From Streptomyces sp. CB09001 (lineage in GTDB: Bacteria; Actinomycetota; Actinomycetes; Streptomycetales; Streptomycetaceae), in contig NZ_CP026730.1 of NCBI RefSeq assembly GCF_003369795.1, forward strand, positions 5,571,001 through 5,635,000: 64,000 nt of DNA. The letters are read 5' to 3'. This document shows positions 38,266-47,122 of the stretch, piece by piece. Under the pieces are notes generated by a model. The model made no database searches, was not told where the DNA came from, and was given only the letters and a program-made list of their open reading frames with translations. The position numbers and the translations under genes are program-made. Each line of letters starts with the position of its first letter. The first letter of the stretch is position 1.

Positions 38266-38602
38266 CGCTGCCGGCTCCTTGCTGAAGCGTGAACGGTGAT
38301 CTGACGCCGTCCATTGTGGACTGCGGCACTGACAGCGACCGACCAGGACCCGTCACGGGCTGCCGGCCCGGCGCTGCCCGCAGGGTACGCCCTTGTCCGG
38401 CGGCACCGGTCCGCGCAGTCGTCCCCGGCGGCCCGTCAACCGCGTTCTCGCTCTCGGCGTACGAGGCCCGGGAACTCCACCGGTGTCCCGCACGCTTGCA
38501 TACAGTGGCAGGATCGGCGGAATTCCGCAGTTCCGCCCACTGATTCCCCCCGGTGGTTCACCCAGTGGTCCCACCAGATATTTCGCGATCGAAGGGACGT
38601 AC
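38266..38602. promoter_or_regulatory. Divergent parC / M16 promoter region
   Basis: No gene is seen in these 337 bases. GCGGAATTCCGC (38517-38528) is a perfect 12-bp palindrome, nested with a GGCGGAA/TTCCGCC pair (38516-38537). TACAGT (38501-38506) is a -10-like hexamer just before it, about 97 bases from the M16 start codon. The palindrome could be an operator for the peptidase operon or an early-transcript hairpin. Confidence 0.45.
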
Positions 38603-39991
38603 ATGCCCATGGGTCACACGGCCACAGCCCAGGCAGGCTCCGGCGGCCTGACAGCGACCGAGCACCGCCTGGCCAACGGCCTGCGCGTGGTGCTCTCCGA
38701 GGACCACCTGACCCCGGTCGCGGCGGTGTGCCTCTGGTACGACGTCGGCTCGCGCCACGAGGTCAAGGGACGCACCGGCCTGGCTCACCTTTTCGAGCAC
38801 CTCATGTTCCAGGGCTCCGCCCAGGTCAAGGGCAACGGCCACTTCGAGCTGGTGCAGGGCGCCGGCGGCTCGCTCAACGGCACCACCAGCTTCGAGCGGA
38901 CCAACTACTTCGAGACCATGCCCGCCCACCAGCTGGAGCTCGCCCTCTGGCTGGAGGCCGACCGCATGGGCTCCCTGCTGGCCGCCCTGGACGAGGAGTC
39001 CATGGAGAACCAGCGGGACGTCGTCAAGAACGAACGCCGCCAGCGCTACGACAACGTCCCCTACGGCACCGCCTTCGAGAAGCTGACCGCCCTCGCCTAC
39101 CCGGAGGGCCACCCGTACCACCACACCCCGATCGGCTCGATGGCCGACCTGGACGCGGCGACCCTGGAGGACGCGCGCGCGTTCTTCCGCACCTACTACG
39201 CGCCCAACAACGCGGTGCTCTCGGTCGTCGGCGACATCGACCCCGAGCAGACCCTCGCCTGGATCGAGAAGTACTTCGGCTCCATCGCCTCGCACGACGG
39301 CAAGCAGCCGCCCCGGGACGGTGCGCTGCCCGACGTCATGGGCGAGCAGCTGCGCGAGATCGTGGAGGAGGAGGTCCCGGCCCGCGCGCTGATGGCGGCC
39401 TACCGCCTGCCGGAGGACGGCACGCGCGCGTGCGACGCGGCCGACCTGGCCCTGACCGTCCTGGGCGGCGGCGAGTCGTCCCGCCTGTACAACCGGCTCG
39501 TGCGCCGCGACCGCACCGCCGTCGCCGCCGGCTTCGGCCTGCTGCGGCTCGCCGGGGCGCCCTCCCTGGGCTGGCTGGACGTGAAGACGTCCGGCGACGT
39601 CGAGGTGCCGGTCATCGAGACCGCCATCGACGAGGAGCTGGCCCGGTTCGCCGAGGAGGGCCCCACGGCCGAGGAGATGGAGCGCGCCCAGGCCCAGCTC
39701 GAGCGCGAGTGGCTGGACCGCCTGGGCACGGTCGCCGGCCGCGCCGACGAACTGTGCCGGTACGCCGTCCTGTTCGGCGACCCGCAGCTCGCCCTCACCG
39801 CCGTCAAGCGGGTGCTCGAGGTGACCGCGGAGGAGGTCCAGGAGGTCGCCAAGGCCCGCCTGCGACCCGACAACCGCGCGGTGCTCGTCTACGAGCCCAC
39901 CGCCCCCGCCGGCGAGACCGACGCCGACGAGACGACCGTCACCGTCTCCGTGCCCGACGCCACCGAAGAGAACGAGGAGGCGGCCAAGTGA
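38603..39991 (+). CDS. M16 family zinc metallopeptidase, catalytic subunit
   Basis: A 462-aa pitrilysin-family peptidase. The inverted zinc motif HLFEH is at residues 62-66, with the distal glutamate in VVKNERRQ about 75 residues later. Two M16 halves are present, the second with the R/Y substrate-binding pair region (GGGESSRLYNRLV). No signal peptide is seen, so it is cytoplasmic. GAAGGGA lies five bases before the ATG. It overlaps the next gene by four bases (GTGA). The pair resembles the mitochondrial processing peptidase arrangement of one active and one inactive chain. Confidence 0.92.
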   Translation: MPMGHTATAQAGSGGLTATEHRLANGLRVVLSEDHLTPVAAVCLWYDVGSRHEVKGRTGLAHLFEHLMFQGSAQVKGNGHFELVQGAGGSLNGTTSFERTNYFETMPAHQLELALWLEADRMGSLLAALDEESMENQRDVVKNERRQRYDNVPYGTAFEKLTALAYPEGHPYHHTPIGSMADLDAATLEDARAFFRTYYAPNNAVLSVVGDIDPEQTLAWIEKYFGSIASHDGKQPPRDGALPDVMGEQLREIVEEEVPARALMAAYRLPEDGTRACDAADLALTVLGGGESSRLYNRLVRRDRTAVAAGFGLLRLAGAPSLGWLDVKTSGDVEVPVIETAIDEELARFAEEGPTAEEMERAQAQLEREWLDRLGTVAGRADELCRYAVLFGDPQLALTAVKRVLEVTAEEVQEVAKARLRPDNRAVLVYEPTAPAGETDADETTVTVSVPDATEENEEAAK

Positions 39992-41376
39992 CCGAGCTCG
40001 CCACCATGGAATTCCACGCGCAGCCGCAGGCCGGCGAGCCCAAGCCCTGGGCGTTCCCCGCTCCCGAGCGCGGCAGCCTCGGCAACGGCCTGACGGTGCT
40101 GCGCTGCCATCGCCCCGGCCAGCAGGTCGTCGCCGTCGAGGTGCTCCTCGACGCCCCCCTGGACGCCGAGCCGGCCGGCCTCGACGGCGTCGCCACCATC
40201 ATGGCGCGCGCCTTCTCCGAGGGCACCGACAAGCACTCCGCCGAGGACTTCGCCGCAGAGCTGGAGCGCTGCGGCGCCACCCTGGACGCGCACGCCGACC
40301 ACCCCGGCGTCCGGCTGAGCCTGGAGGTGCCCGCCTCGCGCCTCGCCAAGGCCCTCGGCCTGCTCGCCGACGCCCTCAGGGCGCCCGCCTTCGCGGACGG
40401 CGAGGTCGAACGACTGGTGCGCAACCGGCTCGACGAGATCCCGCACGAGCTGGCCAATCCCTCCCGGCGCGCCGCCAAGGAGCTCTCCAAGGAGCTGTTC
40501 CCGGCCGACGCGCGCATGTCGCGCCCGCGCCAGGGCACCGAGGAGACGGTCGAGGCCATCGACTCGGCGGCCGTACGCGCCTTCTACGAGCGGCACGTCC
40601 GCCCCGCCACGGCCACCGCGGTGGTCGTCGGCGACCTCACCGGCGTCGACCTCGACGCGCTGCTCGGCGACACACTGGGCGCGTGGACCGGTTCGGCCGC
40701 CGAGCCGCGCCCCGTGCCCCCGGTGACCGCCGACGACCGCGGCAGGGTCGTCATCGTGGACCGTCCGGGAGCCGTCCAGACACAGCTGCTGATCGGCCGC
40801 ACCGGCGCCGACCGGCACGACCGCGTGTGGCCCGCGCAGGTGCTCGGCACCTACTGCCTGGGCGGCACCCTCACCTCGCGCCTGGACCGCGTCCTGCGCG
40901 AGGAGAAGGGCTACACCTACGGCGTACGGGCGTTCGGCCAGGTCCTGCGTTCCGCGCCGGACGGCACGGGCGCCGCGATGCTCGCCATCAGCGGATCCGT
41001 CGACACCCCCAACACCGGTCCCGCCCTGGACGACCTGTGGACGGTGCTGCGCAAGCTCGCCGCGGAGGGGCTCACCGACGGCGAGCGCGACGTGGCCGTG
41101 CAGAACCTGGTGGGCGTGGCGCCGCTGAAGTACGAGACGGCGGCGGCCGTGGCGAGCACCCTGGCCGACCAGGTCGAGCAGCACCTGCCCGACGACTTCC
41201 AGGCCGCGCTCTACCGTCAACTGACCGCCACGGGCACCGTGGAGGCCACCGCGGCAGTCGTGAACGCCTTCCCGGTGGACCGCCTCGTGACGGTCCTCGT
41301 CGGCGACGCGGCGCAGATCAAGGAGCCCGTCGAGGCCCTCGGCATCGGCGAAGTCACCGTGGTGGCGGCCGAGTAG
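39988..41376 (+). CDS. M16 family peptidase-like protein, non-catalytic partner
   Basis: A 462-aa M16 homologue, the same length as its upstream partner. The zinc motif is lost: the region after GLDGVATIMARAFSEGT has no HxxEH. The C-terminal half keeps the substrate-clamp elements (GGTLTSRLDRVLREEKGYTYG), as in non-catalytic chains of heterodimeric M16 enzymes. GTG start overlaps the preceding stop codon, so equimolar synthesis is likely. The substrate of the pair is unknown. Confidence 0.92.
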   Translation: MTELATMEFHAQPQAGEPKPWAFPAPERGSLGNGLTVLRCHRPGQQVVAVEVLLDAPLDAEPAGLDGVATIMARAFSEGTDKHSAEDFAAELERCGATLDAHADHPGVRLSLEVPASRLAKALGLLADALRAPAFADGEVERLVRNRLDEIPHELANPSRRAAKELSKELFPADARMSRPRQGTEETVEAIDSAAVRAFYERHVRPATATAVVVGDLTGVDLDALLGDTLGAWTGSAAEPRPVPPVTADDRGRVVIVDRPGAVQTQLLIGRTGADRHDRVWPAQVLGTYCLGGTLTSRLDRVLREEKGYTYGVRAFGQVLRSAPDGTGAAMLAISGSVDTPNTGPALDDLWTVLRKLAAEGLTDGERDVAVQNLVGVAPLKYETAAAVASTLADQVEQHLPDDFQAALYRQLTATGTVEATAAVVNAFPVDRLVTVLVGDAAQIKEPVEALGIGEVTVVAAE

Positions 41377-41390
41377 CGGCACGCACGTGC

Positions 41391-41426
41391 GGCGGCCCTG
41401 GTGACCGGTGTGTCACCAGGGCCGCC
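41391..41426 (+). terminator. Terminator after the M16 operon
   Basis: A perfect 15-bp stem (GGCGGCCCTGGTGAC with its complement) closes a six-base loop and is followed by GTTT. It begins 14 bases after the stop codon. Confidence 0.8.
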
Positions 41427-41569
41427 GTTTGTCCGAATTGGGGGAGTGGTTGCCCGTCTGCCCTGTGGCGTGCGCTACAAAAGGCCTGTTGCGTTTGGGG
41501 ATTGAACACAGCCGCGTTTAGCGTCGTCCGGGCTGTTCGTCAGGCAGTGCGCCGCATCCGCGGCACCGG

Positions 41570-41730
41570 ACAGTCATCGCCGAGTCCCCGTACGGCGCGA
41601 GCCAGGGGAGCCGGGGACCCATCGCAGTCCCTGGGGTGAATCGGACGCCCGCGCGCACCGCGAGGGGGTCCGTAGGAGACCTTCCACCTCCGAACCCGTC
41701 AGCTAACCCGGTAGGCGAGAGGGAAGGAAA
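41570..41730 (+). ncRNA. c-di-AMP riboswitch (ydaO/yuaA leader)
   Basis: The conserved blocks of this riboswitch class appear in order: GGGGAGCC at 41605-41612, GGGGTGAATCGG at 41633-41644, the stem region GGTCCGTAGGAGACC, then AACCCGTCAGCTAACC at 41693-41708 and GTAGGCGAGAGGGAAGGA. The RNA ends 15-20 bases before the start codon of an M23 peptidase. In Streptomyces this class controls cell-wall hydrolases, with c-di-AMP turning expression down. Outer boundaries are approximate. Confidence 0.9.
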
Positions 41731-41744
41731 GGACAAGCCTCTAC

Positions 41745-42509
41745 ATGGCGTTCACGCGCGCCACCGGGAAGCACCGCCGTACCGGCCGGGTGCACCGCAC
41801 CACCGCCCGCGCGGCGGGGGTCGCGGCCCTCGCCACCACCGGCGTGGTCGGCACCCTCGCGGCACCGGCGCTCGCCGCCGAGCCCGAGGTGGAGCAGACC
41901 GGGCTCACCCCGGTCGTCACCATCGGCGACTCCATAGCCGACGAGATCGACGCCCAGGCCCTCGCGCAGAAGCAGGCGGCCGCGGACGCCGCCGCCCGCG
42001 AGGCGGCCCAGGAGGCGGCCCGTGAGCGGGCGGCCGAGGCGGCCGAGGAGGCGCGCGAGGCCAAGGAGCGCGCCGCGCGGGAGGCGGAACGCGAGCGCCT
42101 CAACACCTTCGTCGCGCCGATCACCGCCTCGTACGTCTCCACCGCCTACCAGGCCGGCAGCTCACTGTGGTCCTCGGGCAGCCACACCGGCATCGACTTC
42201 CACGCCTCCAGCGGCACGTCCGTGCACTCCGTCGGCGTCGGCACCGTCGTCGAGGCCGGCTGGGGCGGGGCGTACGGCAACCAGGTCGTGATCAGGATGC
42301 ACGACGGCACGTACACGCAGTACGGGCACCTGTCGTCCATCGGCGTCTCGGTCGGCGAGTCGGTCGAGCCCGGCCGGCAGATCGGCGTCTCGGGTGCCAC
42401 CGGCAACGTCACCGGACCGCACCTGCACTTCGAGGCCCGTACGAGCCCCGAATACGGTTCGGACATGGACCCCGTCGCCTATCTCCGCTCCCACGGCGTG
42501 AACGTCTGA
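41745..42509 (+). CDS. Secreted M23 family metallopeptidase (peptidoglycan endopeptidase)
   Basis: A 254-aa secreted enzyme. The signal peptide has a basic start and hydrophobic core (AAGVAALATTGVVGTLAAPA) with cleavage near ALA/AE. Residues 70-118 are an alanine/glutamate/arginine coiled coil. The LytM domain (about 120-250) has zinc ligands His147 and Asp151 in SHTGIDF and His228 in HLHF, with His195 and His226 as catalytic partners. It should cut peptide cross-links of the wall during growth or germination. Expression is controlled by the c-di-AMP riboswitch upstream and ends at a strong terminator. Confidence 0.94.
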   Translation: MAFTRATGKHRRTGRVHRTTARAAGVAALATTGVVGTLAAPALAAEPEVEQTGLTPVVTIGDSIADEIDAQALAQKQAAADAAAREAAQEAARERAAEAAEEAREAKERAAREAERERLNTFVAPITASYVSTAYQAGSSLWSSGSHTGIDFHASSGTSVHSVGVGTVVEAGWGGAYGNQVVIRMHDGTYTQYGHLSSIGVSVGESVEPGRQIGVSGATGNVTGPHLHFEARTSPEYGSDMDPVAYLRSHGVNV

Positions 42510-42533
42510 CGGCAACGTCTGACGGCGTGACCG

Positions 42534-42564
42534 AAAGCCCCGGCCTCCCGAGCCGGGGCTTTTT
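42534..42564 (+). terminator. Rho-independent terminator after the M23 gene
   Basis: AGCCCCGGC pairs with GCCGGGGCT around a seven-base loop, followed by TTTT. AAA before the stem extends the pairing. It is the only terminator in the window with a classical T-run. Confidence 0.85.
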
Positions 42565-42612
42565 GTATTCCCGGTCCGCCGGATTGGCCTAGAGTCGCTG
42601 AATACACGTCAA

Positions 42613-42622
42613 TCGTCGACGA
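42613..42622. promoter_or_regulatory. Short palindrome before the GntR gene
   Basis: TCGTCGACGA is a perfect 10-bp palindrome 31 bases upstream of the regulator's ATG, next to a -10-like TAGAGT at 42590-42595. It may be an autoregulatory operator. Confidence 0.4.
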
Positions 42623-42653
42623 CGTTTCACGGGGATCGAGGCGGAGGTCGGTC

Positions 42654-43346
42654 ATGCGTATTCCGGCGCATTCGGTGTGCACGGCGATTCGGGACGACAT
42701 CGTGGCCGGCGTCCACGGACGCGGGAGCCGGCTCACCGAGGAGATCCTCGCCCGCCGCTACGGCGTCTCCCGCGTCCCCGTCCGCGAGGCCCTGCGCACG
42801 CTGGAGGCGGAGGGCTTCGTGGTGACCCGGCGGCACGCGGGCGCGTGCGTCGCGGAGCCGACCGAGCGGGAGGCCGCCGACCTGCTGGAGACGCGCGCGC
42901 TCCTGGAGCCGCTCGGGGCCTCCCGGGCCGCGCGCCGGCGCACCGACGCCCACCTCAAGGTGTTGCGCGGTCTGGTCAGGCTGGGGCAGGAACGGGCCAG
43001 GCAGGGGGCGGGCGAGGAGTTGCGCTCCCTGGGCGGCTGGTTCCACGAGACCCTCGCACGGGCGGCCGACAGCCCCTCCCTGGCGGCACTGCTGACCCAG
43101 CTGCGCCACAAGATCGCCTGGATGTACGTCGTCGAGTCTCCGGTCGGGCCGGTGGAGCACTGGGCGGAACACGGCGCGATCACCGACGCGGTGGCCCGGG
43201 GCGACGGCGAACGCGCGCGGGCGCTCATGACGCTGCACACCGCGCGGTCGGCAGCGCGACACCGGCTGCGATTCGCCTCCGGCGACGGGGCGGAGCGTGT
43301 GAGGAATGCGCAACACTCCGTAAATGTGGCGGATGTGCTGCAGTAA
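42654..43346 (+). CDS. GntR family transcriptional regulator (FCD type)
   Basis: A 230-aa regulator. The N-terminal winged HTH shows LTEEILARRYGVSRVPVREA followed by the wing GFVVTRRHAGACV (residues 25-66). The C-terminal domain (about 75-205) is helical with DLLETRALLEPLGASRAARR and the metal-ligand-like ALMTLHT histidine, typical of FCD domains that bind small organic acids. GGAGG lies six bases before the ATG. It stands alone between the M23 gene and ptsH, so its targets are unknown. Confidence 0.9.
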   Translation: MRIPAHSVCTAIRDDIVAGVHGRGSRLTEEILARRYGVSRVPVREALRTLEAEGFVVTRRHAGACVAEPTEREAADLLETRALLEPLGASRAARRRTDAHLKVLRGLVRLGQERARQGAGEELRSLGGWFHETLARAADSPSLAALLTQLRHKIAWMYVVESPVGPVEHWAEHGAITDAVARGDGERARALMTLHTARSAARHRLRFASGDGAERVRNAQHSVNVADVLQ

Positions 43347-43428
43347 CACGAGTGCCGTAGAAAAGGACGGGGAATTCCGGGCTGCTTTTCCGTCGCGGCC
43401 GAAAAGGGTATTCGAAAGAGAATGGACG

Positions 43429-43460
43429 AAAGGCCCGTCCGGTGCTCCCGGCGGGCCTTT
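43429..43460. terminator. Bidirectional terminator between gntR and ptsH
   Basis: AAAGGCCCG pairs with CGGGCCTTT around a GC-rich loop. It has T-rich ends in both directions and lies between two convergent genes, so it can serve both. Confidence 0.75.
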
Positions 43461-43480
43461 CGGTGCTGCTGTCCCGTCCG

Positions 43481-43762
43481 TCAGACGGTCTCGGGAAGCT
43501 CCTCGAGCCCCTCGGTGACCAGCTTCGCCAGCCGGTCCAGGGCCGCCTCCGCGCCCTCGGCGTCGGAGGCGAGGACGATCTCCTCGCCTCCCTGGGCGCC
43601 GAGGCCGAGGACGGCCAGCATGGAGGCCGCGTTGACGGGGGACCCGTCGGCCTTGGAGATCGTCACCGGGACGCCTGTGGCCGTGGCGGCTCGGACGAAG
43701 ATGGAGGCGGGGCGGGCGTGGAGACCCTCGGCCCAGCCGACGTTGACGCGGCGCTCAGCCAT
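43481..43762 (-). CDS. ptsH: Phosphocarrier protein HPr
   Basis: A 93-aa HPr, the histidine phosphocarrier of the sugar phosphotransferase system. The active histidine is His15 in EGLHARPASIF. Ser47 in NAASMLAVLG is the site phosphorylated by HPr kinase in Firmicutes; actinobacteria generally lack that kinase. HPr passes phosphate from enzyme I to EIIA components, and in Streptomyces serves mainly N-acetylglucosamine and fructose uptake. Two DasR-type operators lie 35-65 bases upstream of the start, so induction by glucosamine-6-phosphate is expected. Confidence 0.97.
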   Translation of the reverse strand: MAERRVNVGWAEGLHARPASIFVRAATATGVPVTISKADGSPVNAASMLAVLGLGAQGGEEIVLASDAEGAEAALDRLAKLVTEGLEELPETV

Positions 43763-43796
43763 GTGATGCTGCCCTTCAGGTGTTCAGAGGGGTTGA

Positions 43797-43827
43797 AGTT
43801 GTCTAGACCAGTCTTGTCTAGACCAGT
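43797..43827. promoter_or_regulatory. Two adjoining DasR operators (dre sites)
   Basis: AGTTGTCTAGACCAGT (43797-43812) and TCTTGTCTAGACCAGT (43812-43827) each match the DasR consensus built on TGGTCTAGACCA, with one arm intact. They are 15 bases apart, so bound dimers would be about one and a half helical turns from each other. DasR repression of ptsH is established in S. coelicolor. Confidence 0.88.
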
Positions 43828-43965
43828 TTCCCACATCGTGAAGCAAGCCGGGACGACCACGTGGGGCCGCCCCGTACGGGTCTCGGACCGCGGCCTCGGT
43901 CCGAGCTTGTGTCCCCCACAGAGTGCCCCGCGCCGTTGTCGTACGCGAGCCGTACTCTGGGGCCC

Positions 43966-46900
43966 ATGCAGACCTCGTCGGACCGGCACGAGTACCCCGC
44001 CCACTGGGAAGCCGACGTGGTGCTGCGCGACGGCGGCACCGCGCGCGTCCGCCCCATCACCGTCGACGACGCCGAGCGCCTGGTCAGCTTCTACGAGCAG
44101 GTTTCCGACGAGTCGAAGTACTACCGCTTCTTCGCGCCGTACCCTCGCCTGTCCGCCAAGGACGTCCACCGCTTCACGCACCACGACTTTGTGGACCGGG
44201 TGGGACTCGCGGCCACCGTCGGCGGCGAGTTCATCGCCACCGTACGCTACGACCGGATCGGCGCCGGCGGAACACCCGCCACCGCGCCGGCCGACGAGGC
44301 CGAGGTCGCCTTCCTCGTCCAGGACGCCCACCAGGGCCGCGGCGTCGCCTCCGCCCTCCTGGAGCACATCGCCGCCGTCGCCCGCGAGCGGGGCATCCGC
44401 CGCTTCGCCGCCGAGGTGCTGCCCGCCAACAACAAGATGATCAAAGTCTTCATGGACGCCGGGTACACCCAGAAGCGGAGCTTCGAGGACGGGGTGGTCC
44501 GCCTGGAGTTCGATCTCGAACCCACCGACCGCTCGCTGGCCGTGCAGTACGCGCGCGAGCACCGCGCGGAGGCCCGGTCCGTCCAGCGCCTGCTGCAGCC
44601 CGGCTCGGTCGCGGTCGTCGGCGCCGGCCGCACCCCGGGCGGCGTCGGCCGCAGCGTCCTCGGCAACATCCGGGACGGGGGCTACACGGGGCGCCTGTAC
44701 GCGGTGAACAGGGCCTTCCCCGAGGACATGAAGGAGCTCGACGGGGTTCCGGCGTGCCGCTCCGTGCGCGACATCGACGGGCCCGTCGACCTCGCCGTGG
44801 TCACCGTGCCCGCCGAACACGTCCCGGACGTCGTCACCGCGTGCGGCGAGCACGGGGTGCAGGGGCTGGTGGTGATCTCCGCCGGATACGCCGACAGCGG
44901 CCCCGACGGACGCGAACGCCAGCGCGCGCTCGTGCGGCACGCGCGCACGTACGGCATGCGCATCATCGGACCCAACGCCTTCGGGATCATCAACACCTCC
45001 CCGGACGTGCGGCTCAACGCCTCCCTCGCCCCCGAGATGCCGCGCCCCGGCCGGATCGGCCTGTTCGCCCAGTCCGGCGCCATCGGCATCGCCCTGCTCT
45101 CCCGGCTGCACCGGCGCGGCGGCGGGGTCACCGGCGTCACCGGCGTGTCCACCTTCGTCTCCTCCGGCAACCGCGCCGACGTCTCCGGCAACGACGTCCT
45201 CCAGTACTGGTACGACGACCCGGAGACCGACGTCGCGCTGATGTACCTGGAGTCCATCGGCAACCCGCGCAAGTTCACCCGCCTGGCGCGGCGCACGGCG
45301 GCCGCCAAGCCCCTGGTCGTGGTGCAGGGCGCCCGGCACGGCGGCGTGGCACCCCAGGGGCACGCCGTACGCGCGACGCGGCTGCCCCACGCGACGGTCT
45401 CCGCGCTGCTGCGGCAGGCCGGCGTGATCCGGGTCGACACCATCACCGACCTGGTCGACGCGGGGCTGCTCCTCGCCCGCCAGCCGCTGCCCGCCGGACC
45501 GAGGGTGGCCATCCTGGGCAACTCCGAGTCCCTGGGACTGCTCACGTACGACGCGTGCCTCTCCGAGGGCCTGCGCCCGCAGCCCCCGCTGGACCTGACG
45601 ACCGCCGCCTCGGCCGACGACTTCCACGCGGCCCTGGCCGGGGCCCTGGCCGACGACACGTGCGACGCGGTCGTGGTGACCGCCATCCCGACGGTGGGGG
45701 AGGGGGCGGCCGGGGACGCCGCGCTGGCGGAGGCCCTGCGCTCGGCGGCGGCCGAGGTCCCCACCAAGCCCGTCCTCGTGGTCCACGTGGAGCTGGGCGG
45801 CCTGGCGGAGGCCCTGTCCGCGGCGGCGAGCACGGCCCCGCAGACGGTTCAGGGCACCGCGTCCCAGGCCGCCCCGGGCACCGCCTCCCAGACGGCTCGG
45901 GGGGCCGCCTCCCAAGCGGCTCCGAGCACGGCCTCCCCGCCCGAGCCGGGTGCCGTGTCGCAGGCCGCCCCGGGCGGCACGGCTTCCCGAACCACGCAGG
46001 GCGCCGCTCCCGGGCCCGCCGATCAGCCCGCGTCCGGCCCCTCCGGCCCCTCCGGCCCCTCCGGCCCCTCCGGTCCGTCCGGTCCGCCCCGCCCGTCCAC
46101 CGCCTCGGCCCGGCCGCCGTCCGCCGTCCGGGCCCCGGAGGGGGCCCACCTCATCCCCGCCTACCCCGCCGCCGAGCGTGCCGTCCGCGCCCTCGGTGAG
46201 GCGGTCGCCTACGCCCAGTGGCGGCGCGAGGCCGCCGACCCCGGCAGGGTGCCGGAGTACGAGGACATCGACGAGAAGGGCGCCGCACAGCAGATAGCGG
46301 GGCACCTCGCGCGCGGGCAGGGGCTCACCCTGGGCAGCCAGGAGACCTGCGACCTGCTCGGCCGGTACGGCGTCCACGTCCACCGCGCCCTGCCCGCAGC
46401 CACCCCCGACGACGCCGCGGCCGCCGCGCGGACGATCGGCTACCCGGTGGCCCTCAAGGCCACCGCCCCGCACCTGCGCCACCGCGCCGACCTGGGCGGC
46501 GTACGCCTCGACCTCGCGGACGAGGAGCAACTGCGCCGGGCCTACGCCGAATTGACCGAGCTGTTCGGGAAGCCCGCGGAGCTGCGCCCGGTGGTGCAGG
46601 GCATGGCCCCGCGCGGCGTCGACACCGTCGTACGTGCGGTCATCGACCCGGCGGCCGGCGCGGTGCTCTCCTTCGGCCTCGCCGGCGCCGCCACCCAGCT
46701 GCTCGGCGACATGGCGCACCGGCTGATCCCGGTCACCGACCGGGACGCCACCTCGCTCATCCGCTCGGTCCGCACGGCCCCCCTCCTCTTCGGCTGGCGG
46801 GGCTCGGCCCCGGTCGACGCCGCCGCCCTCGAAGAGCTGCTGCTGCGGGTCTCCCGGCTGGTCGACGACCACCCGGAGGTCGTCGCGGTCACCCTGGAGC

Positions 46901-47007
46901 CCGTCGTGGTCGCCCCGCACGGCCTGAGCGTCCTCGGCGCCTCCGTCCGCCTCGCGCCCCCTCCCGCCAGGGACGACCTGGGCCCGCGGACCCTGCCGGC
47001 CTACTGA
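43966..47007 (+). CDS. PatA-type protein lysine acetyltransferase fused to NDP-forming acyl-CoA synthetase domain
   Basis: A 1013-aa protein. Residues 15-185 are a GNAT acetyltransferase with the acetyl-CoA loop QGRGVASAL at about 123. Residues 205-660 resemble the CoA-binding and ligase domains of NDP-forming acyl-CoA synthetases (VAVVGAGRTPGGVGRSVLGN, GPNAFGIINTSP). A disordered linker with QxA repeats and a GPS repeat spans about 625-715. The ATP-grasp domain (about 740-1000) closes it. This N-terminal GNAT order matches S. lividans PatA, which acetylates acyl-CoA synthetases. TACTCT seven bases before the ATG suggests a leaderless mRNA. Confidence 0.9.
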   Translation: MQTSSDRHEYPAHWEADVVLRDGGTARVRPITVDDAERLVSFYEQVSDESKYYRFFAPYPRLSAKDVHRFTHHDFVDRVGLAATVGGEFIATVRYDRIGAGGTPATAPADEAEVAFLVQDAHQGRGVASALLEHIAAVARERGIRRFAAEVLPANNKMIKVFMDAGYTQKRSFEDGVVRLEFDLEPTDRSLAVQYAREHRAEARSVQRLLQPGSVAVVGAGRTPGGVGRSVLGNIRDGGYTGRLYAVNRAFPEDMKELDGVPACRSVRDIDGPVDLAVVTVPAEHVPDVVTACGEHGVQGLVVISAGYADSGPDGRERQRALVRHARTYGMRIIGPNAFGIINTSPDVRLNASLAPEMPRPGRIGLFAQSGAIGIALLSRLHRRGGGVTGVTGVSTFVSSGNRADVSGNDVLQYWYDDPETDVALMYLESIGNPRKFTRLARRTAAAKPLVVVQGARHGGVAPQGHAVRATRLPHATVSALLRQAGVIRVDTITDLVDAGLLLARQPLPAGPRVAILGNSESLGLLTYDACLSEGLRPQPPLDLTTAASADDFHAALAGALADDTCDAVVVTAIPTVGEGAAGDAALAEALRSAAAEVPTKPVLVVHVELGGLAEALSAAASTAPQTVQGTASQAAPGTASQTARGAASQAAPSTASPPEPGAVSQAAPGGTASRTTQGAAPGPADQPASGPSGPSGPSGPSGPSGPPRPSTASARPPSAVRAPEGAHLIPAYPAAERAVRALGEAVAYAQWRREAADPGRVPEYEDIDEKGAAQQIAGHLARGQGLTLGSQETCDLLGRYGVHVHRALPAATPDDAAAAARTIGYPVALKATAPHLRHRADLGGVRLDLADEEQLRRAYAELTELFGKPAELRPVVQGMAPRGVDTVVRAVIDPAAGAVLSFGLAGAATQLLGDMAHRLIPVTDRDATSLIRSVRTAPLLFGWRGSAPVDAAALEELLLRVSRLVDDHPEVVAVTLEPVVVAPHGLSVLGASVRLAPPPARDDLGPRTLPAY

Positions 47008-47122
47008 CCCGCCCCGCCCCGTACCCGCCCGTACCAGGCCCGGTGCCCGCGCCGGGTATGCCCCGGGACGGGTACCGCAGGAGCGTCCCTCGCAGTCAGT
47101 GGGTCCCCGTAGGATGGACGGC

